Notes under the pieces: model-generated
Seen by the model: only the letters and a program-made list of their open reading frames with translations
Database searches by the model: none
Told to the model about the DNA's origin: nothing
Translations under genes and position numbers: made by a program
Shown here: in pieces, positions 39,023 to 47,932 of the stretch
Numbering within the stretch: the first letter of the stretch is position 1
Layout of the letters: every line of letters begins with the position of its first letter
DNA from: Dysosmobacter sp.
GTDB taxonomy: Bacteria > Bacillota > Clostridia > Oscillospirales > Oscillospiraceae
Length of the DNA: 64,000 nucleotides
Assembly (NCBI GenBank): GCA_022778785.1
Contig: JALFSO010000009.1
Coordinates: 1-64,000, forward strand
Reading direction: 5' to 3'

Positions 39023-40615
39023 ATGGAACTGGATCTGAATATTCTCAAGCCTCAGGAGCAGGCCGCCCTGCGGCTGCGGTTTTTGTACGAGGGCGCAGGC
39101 TACCGCAAATACCACATGGGCCGGTTCGAGGAATACGGCCTGTATCAGGAGAACCGGCGGTTTCTCTCCAGCGAGCAGGTCATCACCTTTACGGATCTGG
39201 ACGGCCGTCTGCTGGCTTTGAAGCCGGACGTGACGCTGTCCATCGCCAAGAACGCCCAGCCGGGTCCGGCGGAGTGCCTGCGGTACTACTATTCCGAAAA
39301 CGTCTACCGCCCCAATCTGGAGAGCCACACCTTCCAGGAGATCAGCCAGATGGGCGTGGAGTGCGTGGGCACCGTGGACCAGGACGCCGTGGAGCAGGTG
39401 GTGTCCCTGGCGGCGGACACCCTGGCGGCCATGGGCGCGGACCACGCCCTGGAGCTGAGCCACATGGGCTTCGTCACCGGTCTGCTGGATGCGGTGGGGG
39501 CCCCCGCCGCCATCCGGCCCCAGCTGCTGGTGTGCGTCCGGGACAAGAACGCCCACGATTTGCAGGAGATCGCCGGAAAGGCGGGGCTGTCCCGCCAGGG
39601 CATCGACGCCCTGCGGCGGCTGACAAGCCTGTCCGGCGAGTGGCGGACGGTGCTGGCTGCGGCGGAGCCTCTGGCCCTGAATGCTGCCATGGGAGATGCA
39701 CTGACGGAGCTGCGGGCCGTCTGCGAGGCGCTGGAGGCCAAGTGCAAGGCGAACGCTCTGACCCTGGACCTGTCCCTGGTGAACGACATTGCCTACTACA
39801 ATGGTCTGGTGATCCAGGGCTATCTGGCGGGGCTGCCCCGCCCCGTGCTGCGGGGCGGACGGTACGACCCCCTGCTGGAGCAGTTTACCCCCGGCGCCCG
39901 GGCCATCGGCTTCGGCGTGTATCTGGACGAGATGGAGCGCCTCAGCGCCCCGGCGGCTCCGGTGGAATCCGGCGCCCCGGCGGAGAAGGTGATGCTGAAC
40001 GTGGCGCTGCCCAAGGGCCGTCTGGGCGACAAGGTGTACAATCTGCTGGCGGGCGTGGGCTACGGCTGTCCCGAGAACTACGCCGACACCCGGAAGCTGG
40101 TGGTGGAGAACCGGGAGGCGGGCATCCGCTACTTCCTGGTGAAGCCCAGCGACGTGGCCATCTACGTGGAACACGGCGCGGCGGACATCGGCATCGTGGG
40201 AAAGGACATTCTGGCGGAGTCCGGCGCCGACGTGTACGAGCTGCTGGACACGGGTCTGGGCAAGTGCCGGATGTGCGTGGCCGGACCCAAGGACTTTGAG
40301 GACGATCCCGGCCGCACTCTGCGGGTGGCCACCAAGTTCACCAACATCGCCAAGAGCTACTACGCCGCCCAGGGGCGGGACATCGACATCATCCATCTCA
40401 ACGGCTCCATCGAGCTGGCTCCCATTCTGGGACTCAGCGACGTCATCGTGGACATTGTGGAGACCGGCACCACCCTGCGGGAGAACGATTTGAAGGTCGT
40501 GACGGAGTTCATGCCCATCTCCGCCCGGCTCATTGCCAACCGGGGCAGCTATCAGTTCAAGCGCCGGGAAATCGACACCCTCCTGGGCAAGCTGGCGGAG
40601 GTGATCGGAAAATGA
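39023..40615 (+). CDS. hisZG: HisZ-HisG fusion: ATP phosphoribosyltransferase regulatory and catalytic subunits
   Basis: A 530-residue protein. Residues 1-307 are HisZ, the histidyl-tRNA-synthetase-like regulatory subunit (FEEYGLYQEN, TDLDGRLLALKPDVT, GGRYDPLLEQF). Residues 308-321 are an Ala/Pro-rich linker. Residues 322-530 are short-form HisG (NVALPKGRLGDKVYNLL, VGKDILAESGADVYEL, DVIVDIVETGTTLRENDL). Short HisG needs HisZ, so one chain would carry the full enzyme that commits ATP and PRPP to histidine. The two are normally separate genes. GAGGGG lies before the ATG at 39023. It overlaps hisD by ATGA. Confidence 0.92.
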   Translation: MELDLNILKPQEQAALRLRFLYEGAGYRKYHMGRFEEYGLYQENRRFLSSEQVITFTDLDGRLLALKPDVTLSIAKNAQPGPAECLRYYYSENVYRPNLESHTFQEISQMGVECVGTVDQDAVEQVVSLAADTLAAMGADHALELSHMGFVTGLLDAVGAPAAIRPQLLVCVRDKNAHDLQEIAGKAGLSRQGIDALRRLTSLSGEWRTVLAAAEPLALNAAMGDALTELRAVCEALEAKCKANALTLDLSLVNDIAYYNGLVIQGYLAGLPRPVLRGGRYDPLLEQFTPGARAIGFGVYLDEMERLSAPAAPVESGAPAEKVMLNVALPKGRLGDKVYNLLAGVGYGCPENYADTRKLVVENREAGIRYFLVKPSDVAIYVEHGAADIGIVGKDILAESGADVYELLDTGLGKCRMCVAGPKDFEDDPGRTLRVATKFTNIAKSYYAAQGRDIDIIHLNGSIELAPILGLSDVIVDIVETGTTLRENDLKVVTEFMPISARLIANRGSYQFKRREIDTLLGKLAEVIGK

Positions 40616-41898
40616 TCCGTATTCTGGATTTCAACGTCCTCCGTCCCCAGGATATCCTGAACCGGGACATCCGGGCGGAGGAGGACGTCAGCGCCGCCGT
40701 GGACGCCATTCTGGCGGACGTGCGGCAGAATGGCGACGCCGCGCTGCGGCGGTACGCGGAGAAGTTCAACGGCGCGGCGCTGGACCGTCCGGAGGTCACG
40801 CCGGGGGAATGGGACGCAGCGGTGGATTCCGTGGACCCGGACTTTCTGGAGACGCTTCGGCAGGCTGCGGACAACATCCGGGCCTTCCATGAAAAGCAGG
40901 TCCATGAAAACTTCGTCCTCACCCGGCCTGACGGCGTGCTGATGGGCCAGCGGTACACCCCCATCGAGAAGGTGGGCATCTGCATCCCCGGCAGCCCCGT
41001 CACCTTCCCCTCCTCTGTTCTGATGAACGCCATCCCCGCCAGCATCGCCGGGGTGACGGACATCATCATGGTGACGCCGCCGGACAAAAACGGCGCCATC
41101 AGCGCCGAGGCGCTGGCGGCGGCCCGTCTGGCGGGCGTGACCCGGGTGTTCAAAATGGGCGGAGCCCAGGCGGTGGCCGCCCTGGCCTACGGCACGGAGA
41201 CCGTGCCCAGGGTAGATAAGATCGTGGGGCCCGGCGGCGTCTTCGTGGCCACCGCCAAGCGGAAGGTCTTCGGCACCGTGGCCATTGACATGATCGCGGG
41301 TCCCAGCGAGATTTTAGTGGTGGCGGACGGCAAGTCCGACCCCCGGTGGGTGGCAGCGGACCTGCTGTCCCAGGCGGAACACGACGTGCTGTCCTCCGCC
41401 GTGCTGGTGACGGACAGCCGTCCCCTGGCCGAGACCGTTCAGGCGGAGCTGGAGGTCCAGTTGGCCCAGCTTCCCCGGGAGGATGTGGCCCGTCAGTCCA
41501 TCGACACCAACGGCCGCATCATCGTCACCGACGATTTGGACAAGGCGGTGGAGGCCGTCAACATCATCGCGCCGGAGCATCTGGAGCTGTGCGTGGACGA
41601 ACCCTTCACCCTGCTGGGCAAGGTGAAGAACGCCGGCAGCATTTTCCTGGGCCGCCGGGCGTCGGAGGCTCTGGGAGACTACTTTGCCGGTCCCAACCAC
41701 ACCCTGCCCACCTCCGGCACCGCCCGGTTCTCCAGTCCCCTCAGCGTGGATGATTTCGTGAAGAAGTCCAGCTTTCTCTACTACAGTGAGGAGGCTTTGC
41801 AAAAAGCCGCGCCCCGGGTGGCGGATTTTGCGGAGCGGGAGGGCCTCCACGCCCACGCCCGCAGCGTCACCATCCGGACGGAAACACAAGGAAAGTGA
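40612..41898 (+). CDS. hisD: Histidinol dehydrogenase
   Basis: A 428-residue zinc enzyme that oxidises L-histidinol to histidine with two NAD+. Recognisable segments are GICIPGSPVTFPSSVLMNAIPA, KMGGAQAVAALAYGTE, VDKIVGPGGVFVATAKR, DMIAGPSEILVVAD, LSQAEHD (zinc-ligand region) and APEHLEL with the catalytic histidine. It follows hisZG by a 4-base overlap; in the pathway it is the last step although it stands early in the operon. Confidence 0.96.
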   Translation: MIRILDFNVLRPQDILNRDIRAEEDVSAAVDAILADVRQNGDAALRRYAEKFNGAALDRPEVTPGEWDAAVDSVDPDFLETLRQAADNIRAFHEKQVHENFVLTRPDGVLMGQRYTPIEKVGICIPGSPVTFPSSVLMNAIPASIAGVTDIIMVTPPDKNGAISAEALAAARLAGVTRVFKMGGAQAVAALAYGTETVPRVDKIVGPGGVFVATAKRKVFGTVAIDMIAGPSEILVVADGKSDPRWVAADLLSQAEHDVLSSAVLVTDSRPLAETVQAELEVQLAQLPREDVARQSIDTNGRIIVTDDLDKAVEAVNIIAPEHLELCVDEPFTLLGKVKNAGSIFLGRRASEALGDYFAGPNHTLPTSGTARFSSPLSVDDFVKKSSFLYYSEEALQKAAPRVADFAEREGLHAHARSVTIRTETQGK

Positions 41899-41908
41899 GG
41901 TACGCGCC

Positions 41909-42976
41909 ATGAGTCGCTTTTTATCCCCTGAGTCTGCCGCCCTGGAGCCCTATACCCCCGGCGAGCAGCCCCAGAATATCCCCTATAACAAGCTGAACAC
42001 CAACGAGAGCCCCTTCCCCCCCTCCCCCAAGGTCCTGAAGGCCCTGTCCCGGGCGGAGATGCTGAAACTGAACCTATACTCCGATCCCACCTGCGCCCGG
42101 CTGTGCGGCGCCGTGGCGAAACGGTATGAGCTGCGGACGGAGCAGGTGGCCGTGGGCAACGGCTCCGACGAGCTGCTGAGCTTCGCCTTCCGGGCCTTCT
42201 GCGGCACCGGCAAGGGCTGCGCCTTCCCGGACATCACCTACGGCTTCTATCAGGTCTGGGCCCAGTACTACGGGCTGGACGCCACGGTCATCCCCCTGCG
42301 GGAGGACTTCACCATCGCCGTGGACGACTACATGGACTATCCCGGCACCATCTTCCTGGCCAATCCCAACGCCCTCACCGGCATCGCCCTGCCCCGGACG
42401 GAGATCCAGCGGCTGCTGGAGGCCAACCCGGACCGGGTCGTAGTGGTAGACGAGGCCTACGTGGACTTCGGCGGCGAGAGCTGCGTCCCCCTGCTGTTCC
42501 GGTATGACAATCTGCTGATCATCCAGACCATGTCCAAGAGCCGCTCCCTGGCCGGCGGGCGCATCGGCTTTGCCCTGGGCAGCCCGGACCTCATCGCCGA
42601 CATCAACCGGGTGAAGTACAGCTTCAACCCCTACAACGTCAACCGGCTCAGCATCGTGGCCGGCGCGGCGGCCATGGAGGACGAGCCCTACTTCCAGCAG
42701 TGTACCGCCGCCATTCAGAAGAACCGGGCGTGGACGGTGCGGGAGCTGACGGCCCTGGGCTTCACTGTTCTGCCCTCGGAGGCCAACTTCATCTTCGCCA
42801 AGTCGGATAAAATTCCCGGCGGCGAGCTGTACCGGAAGCTGAAGGAGAACGGCATTCTGGTGCGCCACTTCGACGCGCCGGAGCGCATCACGGACTACTG
42901 CCGCATCACCATCGGGTCCCTGGAGCAGATGGTGGAGCTGGTGGATGAGATCACCCGTCTGCTGGAGGAGGTTTGA
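41909..42976 (+). CDS. hisC: Histidinol-phosphate aminotransferase
   Basis: A 355-residue class-I/II PLP enzyme. YNKLNTNESPFPPSP binds substrate near the N-terminus, VGNGSDELL forms the phosphate cradle, VVVDEAYVDFGG binds the PLP pyridine, and the lysine lies in TMSKSRSLAGGRIGFA. The usual ANPNNPTG/ANPNAPTG loop reads ANPNALTG: the conserved proline is replaced by leucine. The ATG at 41909 follows AAAGTGAGG. It makes histidinol phosphate from imidazole-acetol phosphate and glutamate. Confidence 0.94.
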   Translation: MSRFLSPESAALEPYTPGEQPQNIPYNKLNTNESPFPPSPKVLKALSRAEMLKLNLYSDPTCARLCGAVAKRYELRTEQVAVGNGSDELLSFAFRAFCGTGKGCAFPDITYGFYQVWAQYYGLDATVIPLREDFTIAVDDYMDYPGTIFLANPNALTGIALPRTEIQRLLEANPDRVVVVDEAYVDFGGESCVPLLFRYDNLLIIQTMSKSRSLAGGRIGFALGSPDLIADINRVKYSFNPYNVNRLSIVAGAAAMEDEPYFQQCTAAIQKNRAWTVRELTALGFTVLPSEANFIFAKSDKIPGGELYRKLKENGILVRHFDAPERITDYCRITIGSLEQMVELVDEITRLLEEV

Positions 42977-42978
42977 CC

Positions 42979-43566
42979 ATGCGGAACGCGGAGATCCGGC
43001 GGGACACCGCCGAGACCCGGATCGTCCTGTCTCTGGACCTGGACGGCACCGGAAAGAGCGCCATCGACACCGGCTGCGGCTTTCTGAATCATATGCTGAC
43101 CCTGCTGGCCCGCCACGGGGACTTCGATCTCACCGTCACCTGTCACGGCGACACGGAGGTGGACTACCACCACACCGTGGAGGACATCGGCATTGCCCTG
43201 GGCCAGGCCTTCACCTCCGCCCTGGGCGACAAGCGGGGCATCGTCCGGTACGGCCAGTTCCTGCTGCCCATGGACGAGACGCTGGTGCTGTGCGCCGTGG
43301 ATCTGTCCGGCCGGGACTATCTTGGGTGGGCGGTGGAGCTGCCCGCCCAGAAGGTGGGCGACTTCGACACGGAGCTGGCCAAGGAGTTCTGGCTGGGCTT
43401 CGTCCGAAACTGCCCCTGTTCCCTCCACTTCCGGCAGCTGGCGGGAGAGAACACCCACCACATTCTGGAGGCCGCCTTCAAGGGCGCGGGCCGTGCGCTG
43501 AAGATGGCCGTGGCCATGGACCCCAGGCATCTGAACGACATCCCCAGCACCAAAGGGACCCTGTAA
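42979..43566 (+). CDS. hisB: Imidazoleglycerol-phosphate dehydratase
   Basis: A 195-residue monofunctional HisB (no phosphatase domain). The histidine-rich manganese-binding motifs GFLNHMLTLLARHG and DYHHTVEDIG near the middle, and NTHHILEAAFKG towards the C-terminus, are intact. It dehydrates imidazole glycerol phosphate. I start at ATG 42979 with GGAGGAGG upstream rather than at the TTG two codons earlier. The missing phosphatase step is supplied by the PHP protein at the operon end. Confidence 0.96.
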   Translation: MRNAEIRRDTAETRIVLSLDLDGTGKSAIDTGCGFLNHMLTLLARHGDFDLTVTCHGDTEVDYHHTVEDIGIALGQAFTSALGDKRGIVRYGQFLLPMDETLVLCAVDLSGRDYLGWAVELPAQKVGDFDTELAKEFWLGFVRNCPCSLHFRQLAGENTHHILEAAFKGAGRALKMAVAMDPRHLNDIPSTKGTL

Positions 43567-43579
43567 AGGAGGAGCTGCT

Positions 43580-44191
43580 ATGATCGCCATTGTGGATTAC
43601 GGCGTGGGGAATCTGTTCTCCCTGTCCTCCAGTCTGAAGGCCCTGGGCCTGGAGGCGGAGATCACCCGGGCCCCTGCCCGGCTCCGGGCGGCGGACCGCA
43701 TCATCCTCCCCGGCGTGGGCGCCTTCGGCGACGCCCGCCGGAAGCTGGACGACACGGGCCTTGTCCCCGTCATCCAGGAGGAGGCGCAGCGCAAGCCCCT
43801 GCTGGGCATCTGCCTGGGGATGCAGCTGCTGTTCGACCGCAGCTTCGAGTACGGCGAACACGCCGGCCTGGGCCTGATCCCCGGCGAGGTGGCGGACCTC
43901 CGCGACGATCTGACAGACAAGACCCTGAAGGTCCCCCACATGGGCTGGAACAGCCTGCAGATCGTCCGGGACGATCCCCTGTTTCAATATTTCAAGGACG
44001 GCGAGTACGTCTATTACGTCCACAGCTTCTACGCCCGGAACTGCGCCGACAGCATCCTGGGCACCTCTCAGTACGGCAATGTGGCCGTCACCGGTGCGGT
44101 GCGGAACGGGAACGTCTACGGCACCCAGTTCCACCCGGAGAAGTCCGGCGACGCGGGACTGCGGCTGCTGAAGGCGTTTTCGGAGCTGTGA
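43580..44191 (+). CDS. hisH: Imidazole glycerol phosphate synthase, glutaminase subunit
   Basis: A 203-residue class-I glutamine amidotransferase. IVDYGVGNLFSLSSSL opens the protein, the nucleophile elbow is GICLGMQLLF (catalytic Cys), and the catalytic His-Glu pair lies in YGTQFHPEKSGDAGL. It releases ammonia from glutamine and channels it to HisF. AAAGGAGG precedes the ATG. The end overlaps or abuts the following PPOX gene region by a few bases, keeping the operon compact. Confidence 0.96.
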   Translation: MIAIVDYGVGNLFSLSSSLKALGLEAEITRAPARLRAADRIILPGVGAFGDARRKLDDTGLVPVIQEEAQRKPLLGICLGMQLLFDRSFEYGEHAGLGLIPGEVADLRDDLTDKTLKVPHMGWNSLQIVRDDPLFQYFKDGEYVYYVHSFYARNCADSILGTSQYGNVAVTGAVRNGNVYGTQFHPEKSGDAGLRLLKAFSEL

Positions 44192-44214
44192 CGCATGAAA
44201 AGGAGAAGTCTGCT

Positions 44215-44688
44215 ATGAGAAGAAAAGACCGGGAAGTGACGGACCCCCAGCGCATTGAGGAGATCATCTCCGCCTGCCACTGCTGCCGTCTGGGCTTCTG
44301 CGACGGCGGAAAGCCCTACATCGTCCCCCTGAACTTTGGCTTCTTCCGCCGGGAGGACGGCGGCTACACCTTCTATTTCCACAGCGCCCGAGAGGGCCGG
44401 AAGCTGGATCTGGTCCGGCAGACCGGTTGGGCCGGATTCGAGCTGGACACCGGCTATCAGATCCACGAGGGTGACACCGCCTGCGACTACTCCGCCGCCT
44501 TCCAGAGCGTCATCGGCGGCGGAAAAGTCTCCATCGTGGAGGACCCCGCCGAGAAGGAGACGGCCCTCCGGCTCCTGATGGCCCACATGGCCGGGGACCG
44601 GCCCTGGTCCTTCACCCCCCAGATGCTGGCCTCCGTGTGCGTCATCCGTCTGGACACGGAGGAGCTGTCCTGCAAGGTACACCTGTGA
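44215..44688 (+). CDS. PPOX/NimA-like flavin-binding split-barrel protein within the his operon
   Basis: A 157-residue protein of the pyridoxamine-5'-phosphate-oxidase-like superfamily, NimA type: REVTDPQRIEEIISACHCCRLGF near the start, KPYIVPLNFGF (flavin-binding strand) and FYFHSAREGRKLDLV. Such proteins bind FMN or F420 or reduce nitro compounds; no histidine role is known to me. The ATG at 44215 follows AAAAGGAG. It lies between hisH and hisA on the same transcript, with gaps of 23 and 30 bases. It may be a passenger or an accessory oxidoreductase. Confidence 0.82.
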   Translation: MRRKDREVTDPQRIEEIISACHCCRLGFCDGGKPYIVPLNFGFFRREDGGYTFYFHSAREGRKLDLVRQTGWAGFELDTGYQIHEGDTACDYSAAFQSVIGGGKVSIVEDPAEKETALRLLMAHMAGDRPWSFTPQMLASVCVIRLDTEELSCKVHL

Positions 44689-44718
44689 CCATCATTCCGC
44701 CGTAAAGGAGCGAACATC

Positions 44719-45435
44719 ATGCAGATCTTTCCCGCCATCGACCTGTCCGGCGGACAGGTGGTCCGCCTGTATCAGGGGGACTACGACCAGATGACCGTCT
44801 ACGGCCAGGACCCCTGTGCCGCCGCCCGGACATTCCTGGAAGCCGGCGCCAAATACCTCCATCTGGTGGACCTGGACGGTGCCAGAGACGGCACCACCGC
44901 CAACTTTGACTCCATCGCCGCCATCGCCCGCCAGGGCGGACTGTACATCGAGGTGGGCGGCGGCATCCGCACCGAGGACCGCATCCGCCAGTATCTGGAC
45001 CTGGGGGTGGGCCGGTGCATCCTGGGCACCATCGCCGTGAAGGACTTCGCCTTCACGGAGCGCATGGCCCAAAAGTACGGCGGCCGGATCGCCGTGGGCG
45101 TGGACGCCCGGGACGGGTACGTGGCCGTTAACGGCTGGAAGGAGTTGTCCCGGGAGCGGGGCGTGGACTTCTGCCGCCGTCTGCGGGACGCCGGGGTCCG
45201 CACCGTCATCTACACCGACATCAGCCGGGACGGCGCCGAGCGGGGCACCAATCTGGAGGTCTACCGAGAGCTGGCGGAGATCAGCGGACTGGACATCACC
45301 GCCTCCGGCGGCGTCAGTTCCCTGGAGGAGCTGCGGGCCCTGCGGGATATGGGCACCGGGGCCGCCATTCTGGGCAAGGCCCTGTACACCGGACGGCTGG
45401 ACCTGAAGACGGTGCTGGCGGAATTTCAAGACTAA
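44719..45435 (+). CDS. hisA: ProFAR isomerase (1-(5-phosphoribosyl)-5-amino-imidazole-carboxamide isomerase)
   Basis: A 238-residue (beta-alpha)8 barrel. IFPAIDLSGGQVVRLYQGDY carries the catalytic aspartate, IEVGGGIRTEDRI binds one phosphate, VIYTDISRDG carries the second catalytic aspartate, and ITASGGVSSLEEL binds the other phosphate. It performs the Amadori step before HisHF. GTAAAGGAG lies before the ATG at 44719. hisF follows 17 bases later, as usual. Confidence 0.96.
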   Translation: MQIFPAIDLSGGQVVRLYQGDYDQMTVYGQDPCAAARTFLEAGAKYLHLVDLDGARDGTTANFDSIAAIARQGGLYIEVGGGIRTEDRIRQYLDLGVGRCILGTIAVKDFAFTERMAQKYGGRIAVGVDARDGYVAVNGWKELSRERGVDFCRRLRDAGVRTVIYTDISRDGAERGTNLEVYRELAEISGLDITASGGVSSLEELRALRDMGTGAAILGKALYTGRLDLKTVLAEFQD

Positions 45436-45452
45436 AAAGCGAGGCGAGGACA

Positions 45453-46208
45453 ATGCTGGCAAAGCGCATCATCCCCTGTCTGGACGTACGGAACGGACGG
45501 GTGGTCAAGGGCGTCAACTTCGAGGGTCTGCGGGACATGGCGGACCCGGTGGAGATGGCCCATTTCTACAACACCTCCGGCGCCGACGAGCTGGTGTTCT
45601 ACGACATCACCGCCTCCGCCGAGGGCCGCACCCTGTTCACCGACGTCCTCCGCCGGGTGGCCAGTGAGATCTTTATTCCCCTGACGGTGGGCGGCGGTAT
45701 CAACACTGTGGACGATTTCGACCGGGTGCTGAAGTGCGGTGCCGACAAGGTCAGCGTCAACTCTGGTGCCATCCGGGACCCCTCCCTCATCGGCGTGGCG
45801 GCCCGGAAGTACGGCGACCAGTGCGTAGTCCTCAGCATGGACGTGAAGCGGGTGGACGGTCAGTTCCGCCTGTTCGCCAAGGGCGGCCGGGAGTACACCG
45901 GCATCGACGCCATGGACTGGGCGGTGAAGGGCGTGGCCAGCGGCGCGGGGGAGATCGTGCTGAACTCCATCGACACCGACGGCGTAAAGCAGGGCTTTGA
46001 CCTGGAGATGCTGGACACCCTGGCATCCAAGGTCAGCGTCCCCATCATCGCCAGCGGCGGCGCGGGCAAGAAGGAGGACTTTGCGGAGCTGTTCCGCCAT
46101 CCCGGCATCGACGCGGGACTGGCAGCCTCCATTTTCCACACGAAGCAGGTGGATATCCAGGATCTGAAGCGGTATCTCCGGGCCCAGGGCGTGGAGATGC
46201 GGGTATGA
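45453..46208 (+). CDS. hisF: Imidazole glycerol phosphate synthase, cyclase subunit
   Basis: A 251-residue barrel with IIPCLDVRNGRVVKGVNFEG (catalytic Asp), PLTVGGGINTVDDF, VSVNSGAI, GEIVLNSIDTDG (second Asp) and IIASGGAGKKEDF. It uses ammonia from HisH to make imidazole glycerol phosphate and AICAR, linking to purine synthesis. GCGAGGCGAGG lies before the ATG. The separation from hisH by two genes is the order PPOX-hisA-hisF. Confidence 0.97.
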   Translation: MLAKRIIPCLDVRNGRVVKGVNFEGLRDMADPVEMAHFYNTSGADELVFYDITASAEGRTLFTDVLRRVASEIFIPLTVGGGINTVDDFDRVLKCGADKVSVNSGAIRDPSLIGVAARKYGDQCVVLSMDVKRVDGQFRLFAKGGREYTGIDAMDWAVKGVASGAGEIVLNSIDTDGVKQGFDLEMLDTLASKVSVPIIASGGAGKKEDFAELFRHPGIDAGLAASIFHTKQVDIQDLKRYLRAQGVEMRV

Positions 46209-46265
46209 CATACAAAAGCCGGGGCGGGCTGTGTGTCCCGGAGATGAAAAAGGAGAGCAAGACCC

Positions 46266-46901
46266 ATGGAACTGAAATTTGACGAAAAGGGACTGATCCC
46301 CGCCATCGTCCAGGACCACTACACCAAGGAGGTCCTGACCCTGGCCTATATGAACCGGGAGAGCCTGGCCATCACCATCGATGAGCGGCGGACCTGCTTC
46401 TGGAGCCGCAGCCGTCAGGAGCTGTGGCGCAAGGGCGACACCTCCGGCAACGTGCAGCACGTGGTGTCCATCACCGCGGACTGCGACGGCGACGCCCTGG
46501 TGGTGGAGGTGGTGAAGGACGGTCCCGCCTGTCACACCGGCGCGGAGAGCTGCTTCTTCAACCAGCTGTACCTGTCTGACGAGCTGAAGCAGTTCAGCTA
46601 CGAGGGACTGTACCGGCTGATCCAGGGCCGGAAGACCACCCCCAAGGAGGGCAGCTACACCACCTACCTCTTTGACAAGGGCCTGGACAAGATCCTGAAA
46701 AAGGTGGGCGAGGAGTGTACCGAAGTCATCATCGCCGGACGCAAGGAGGACAAGGATGAGACCATCTTCGAGATTGCCGACCTGACCTACCACGTCATGG
46801 TGCTGATGGTGCAGATGGGTATTTCCGTGGAGGACATCACCCGGGAGCTGGAGAAGCGCCACGTGGTGGACCACAAGGTGAAGCAGGAGCGGATGCAATG
46901 A
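46266..46901 (+). CDS. hisIE: Bifunctional phosphoribosyl-AMP cyclohydrolase / phosphoribosyl-ATP pyrophosphatase
   Basis: A 211-residue fusion. The N-terminal HisI cyclohydrolase (1-115) has [32 protein letters not shown] and the zinc site [10 protein letters not shown] with GPACHTG. The C-terminal HisE (about 125-211) has [21 protein letters not shown] and [20 protein letters not shown]. It carries out the second and third steps after HisG. AAAAGGAG precedes the ATG. It overlaps the PHP phosphatase gene by ATGA. Confidence 0.96.
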   Translation: MELKFDEKGLIPAIVQDHYTKEVLTLAYMNRESLAITIDERRTCFWSRSRQELWRKGDTSGNVQHVVSITADCDGDALVVEVVKDGPACHTGAESCFFNQLYLSDELKQFSYEGLYRLIQGRKTTPKEGSYTTYLFDKGLDKILKKVGEECTEVIIAGRKEDKDETIFEIADLTYHVMVLMVQMGISVEDITRELEKRHVVDHKVKQERMQ

Positions 46902-47725
46902 CCCCCGCCTGCTGCTCCGTCCACACCCACTCCGTCCTCTGCGACGGCAAAAGCACCCTGGCGGAGATGGCGGAGGCGGCCTTTGCCGCCGGTGTGCGGT
47001 ATTTCGGTGTCTCCAGCCACAGCCCCACGCCCATTCCCTACGACGCGGGCAACGTCCTGCCGGAGGACCTGACGGCGTACCGTCAGGCGGTGCTGAGCCT
47101 TCGGGAGACCTATGCCGGGCGGATGGAGGTGCTGCTGGGCATCGAGTGGGACAGTCAGTCCTTGGACGCTCCGCCGCCGTGGCTGGATTACTGGATTGGC
47201 TCCGTCCACAACCTCCGGGACCCCCGCACCGGGGGGTACCATGCCATGGACTGGGACGTGGAAAAGCTGCTGGCCTGCCGGGATGAGATGTTCGGCAGGG
47301 ACCTGTGGGCCATGATTCGGGGGTACTACGCAGAAGTCGGCGCTATCGCCGCCCGGCGGCCCACGATTCTGGGTCATGTGGACCTGATCACCAAATTCAA
47401 CGAGGGCGGTGCCCTGTTTGACGAGGACGATCCCCGTTACCGGTCCGCCGCGCTGGATGCCCTCCACCGGGCGGACCCCGATGCCACGGTGCTGGAGATC
47501 AACACCGGCGCCATGGCCCGGGGCTACCGGACGGTGCCCTATCCCGCCCTGTTTCTGCTGAAGGAATGGCGGGAGATGGGCGGGCGCGTCATCCTCACTG
47601 CTGACGCCCATACGGCGGACGGCATCGTCTATGGATACGATGCCGCCGGGACGCTGGCTCGGGAGACGGGCTTCCGGGAGAGTGTCGTACTGACCCGACA
47701 GGGCTTTGTACCCTGTCCGCTTTGA
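46898..47725 (+). CDS. hisK: PHP-family histidinol-phosphatase
   Basis: A 275-residue PHP-domain protein with the metal-binding motifs [12 protein letters not shown] (HxH), SSHSPTP, GIEWD, SVHN and [11 protein letters not shown], and the C-terminal LTADAHT. This matches the HisJ/HisK-type histidinol-phosphatases that hydrolyse histidinol phosphate, filling the gap left by the monofunctional HisB. It is the last gene of the operon and overlaps hisIE by 4 bases. With it the operon encodes all ten steps from PRPP and ATP to histidine. Confidence 0.9.
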   Translation: MTPACCSVHTHSVLCDGKSTLAEMAEAAFAAGVRYFGVSSHSPTPIPYDAGNVLPEDLTAYRQAVLSLRETYAGRMEVLLGIEWDSQSLDAPPPWLDYWIGSVHNLRDPRTGGYHAMDWDVEKLLACRDEMFGRDLWAMIRGYYAEVGAIAARRPTILGHVDLITKFNEGGALFDEDDPRYRSAALDALHRADPDATVLEINTGAMARGYRTVPYPALFLLKEWREMGGRVILTADAHTADGIVYGYDAAGTLARETGFRESVVLTRQGFVPCPL

Positions 47726-47732
47726 ATGAACA

Positions 47733-47766
47733 TGCCGCCGGAGAGTGTCTCTCCGGCGGCAGTTTT
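47733..47766 (+). terminator. Terminator of his operon
   Basis: Perfect 13-bp stem TGCCGCCGGAGAG / CTCTCCGGCGGCA with a TGT loop, then GTTTTC. Confidence 0.88.
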
Positions 47767-47844
47767 CATGGGATTTCCAGGAAAATCAGGCTTTTTTGAC
47801 AAGTCCGGCGGGGAAAACCGGCCCCCTTTTGTCCTGTCTGCCGC

Positions 47845-47873
47845 TTGTGGAACATTGTCCGGACTGATAAAAT
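47845..47873 (+). promoter_or_regulatory. Promoter of HAD hydrolase gene
   Basis: TTGTGG (47845-47850), 17-base spacer, TAAAAT (47868-47873). Confidence 0.6.
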
Positions 47874-47932
47874 ATCATCGGATTATGTGTAAGACCGCAG
47901 GATCTGCTGATACTATGTAAAGGGGTATGTTC

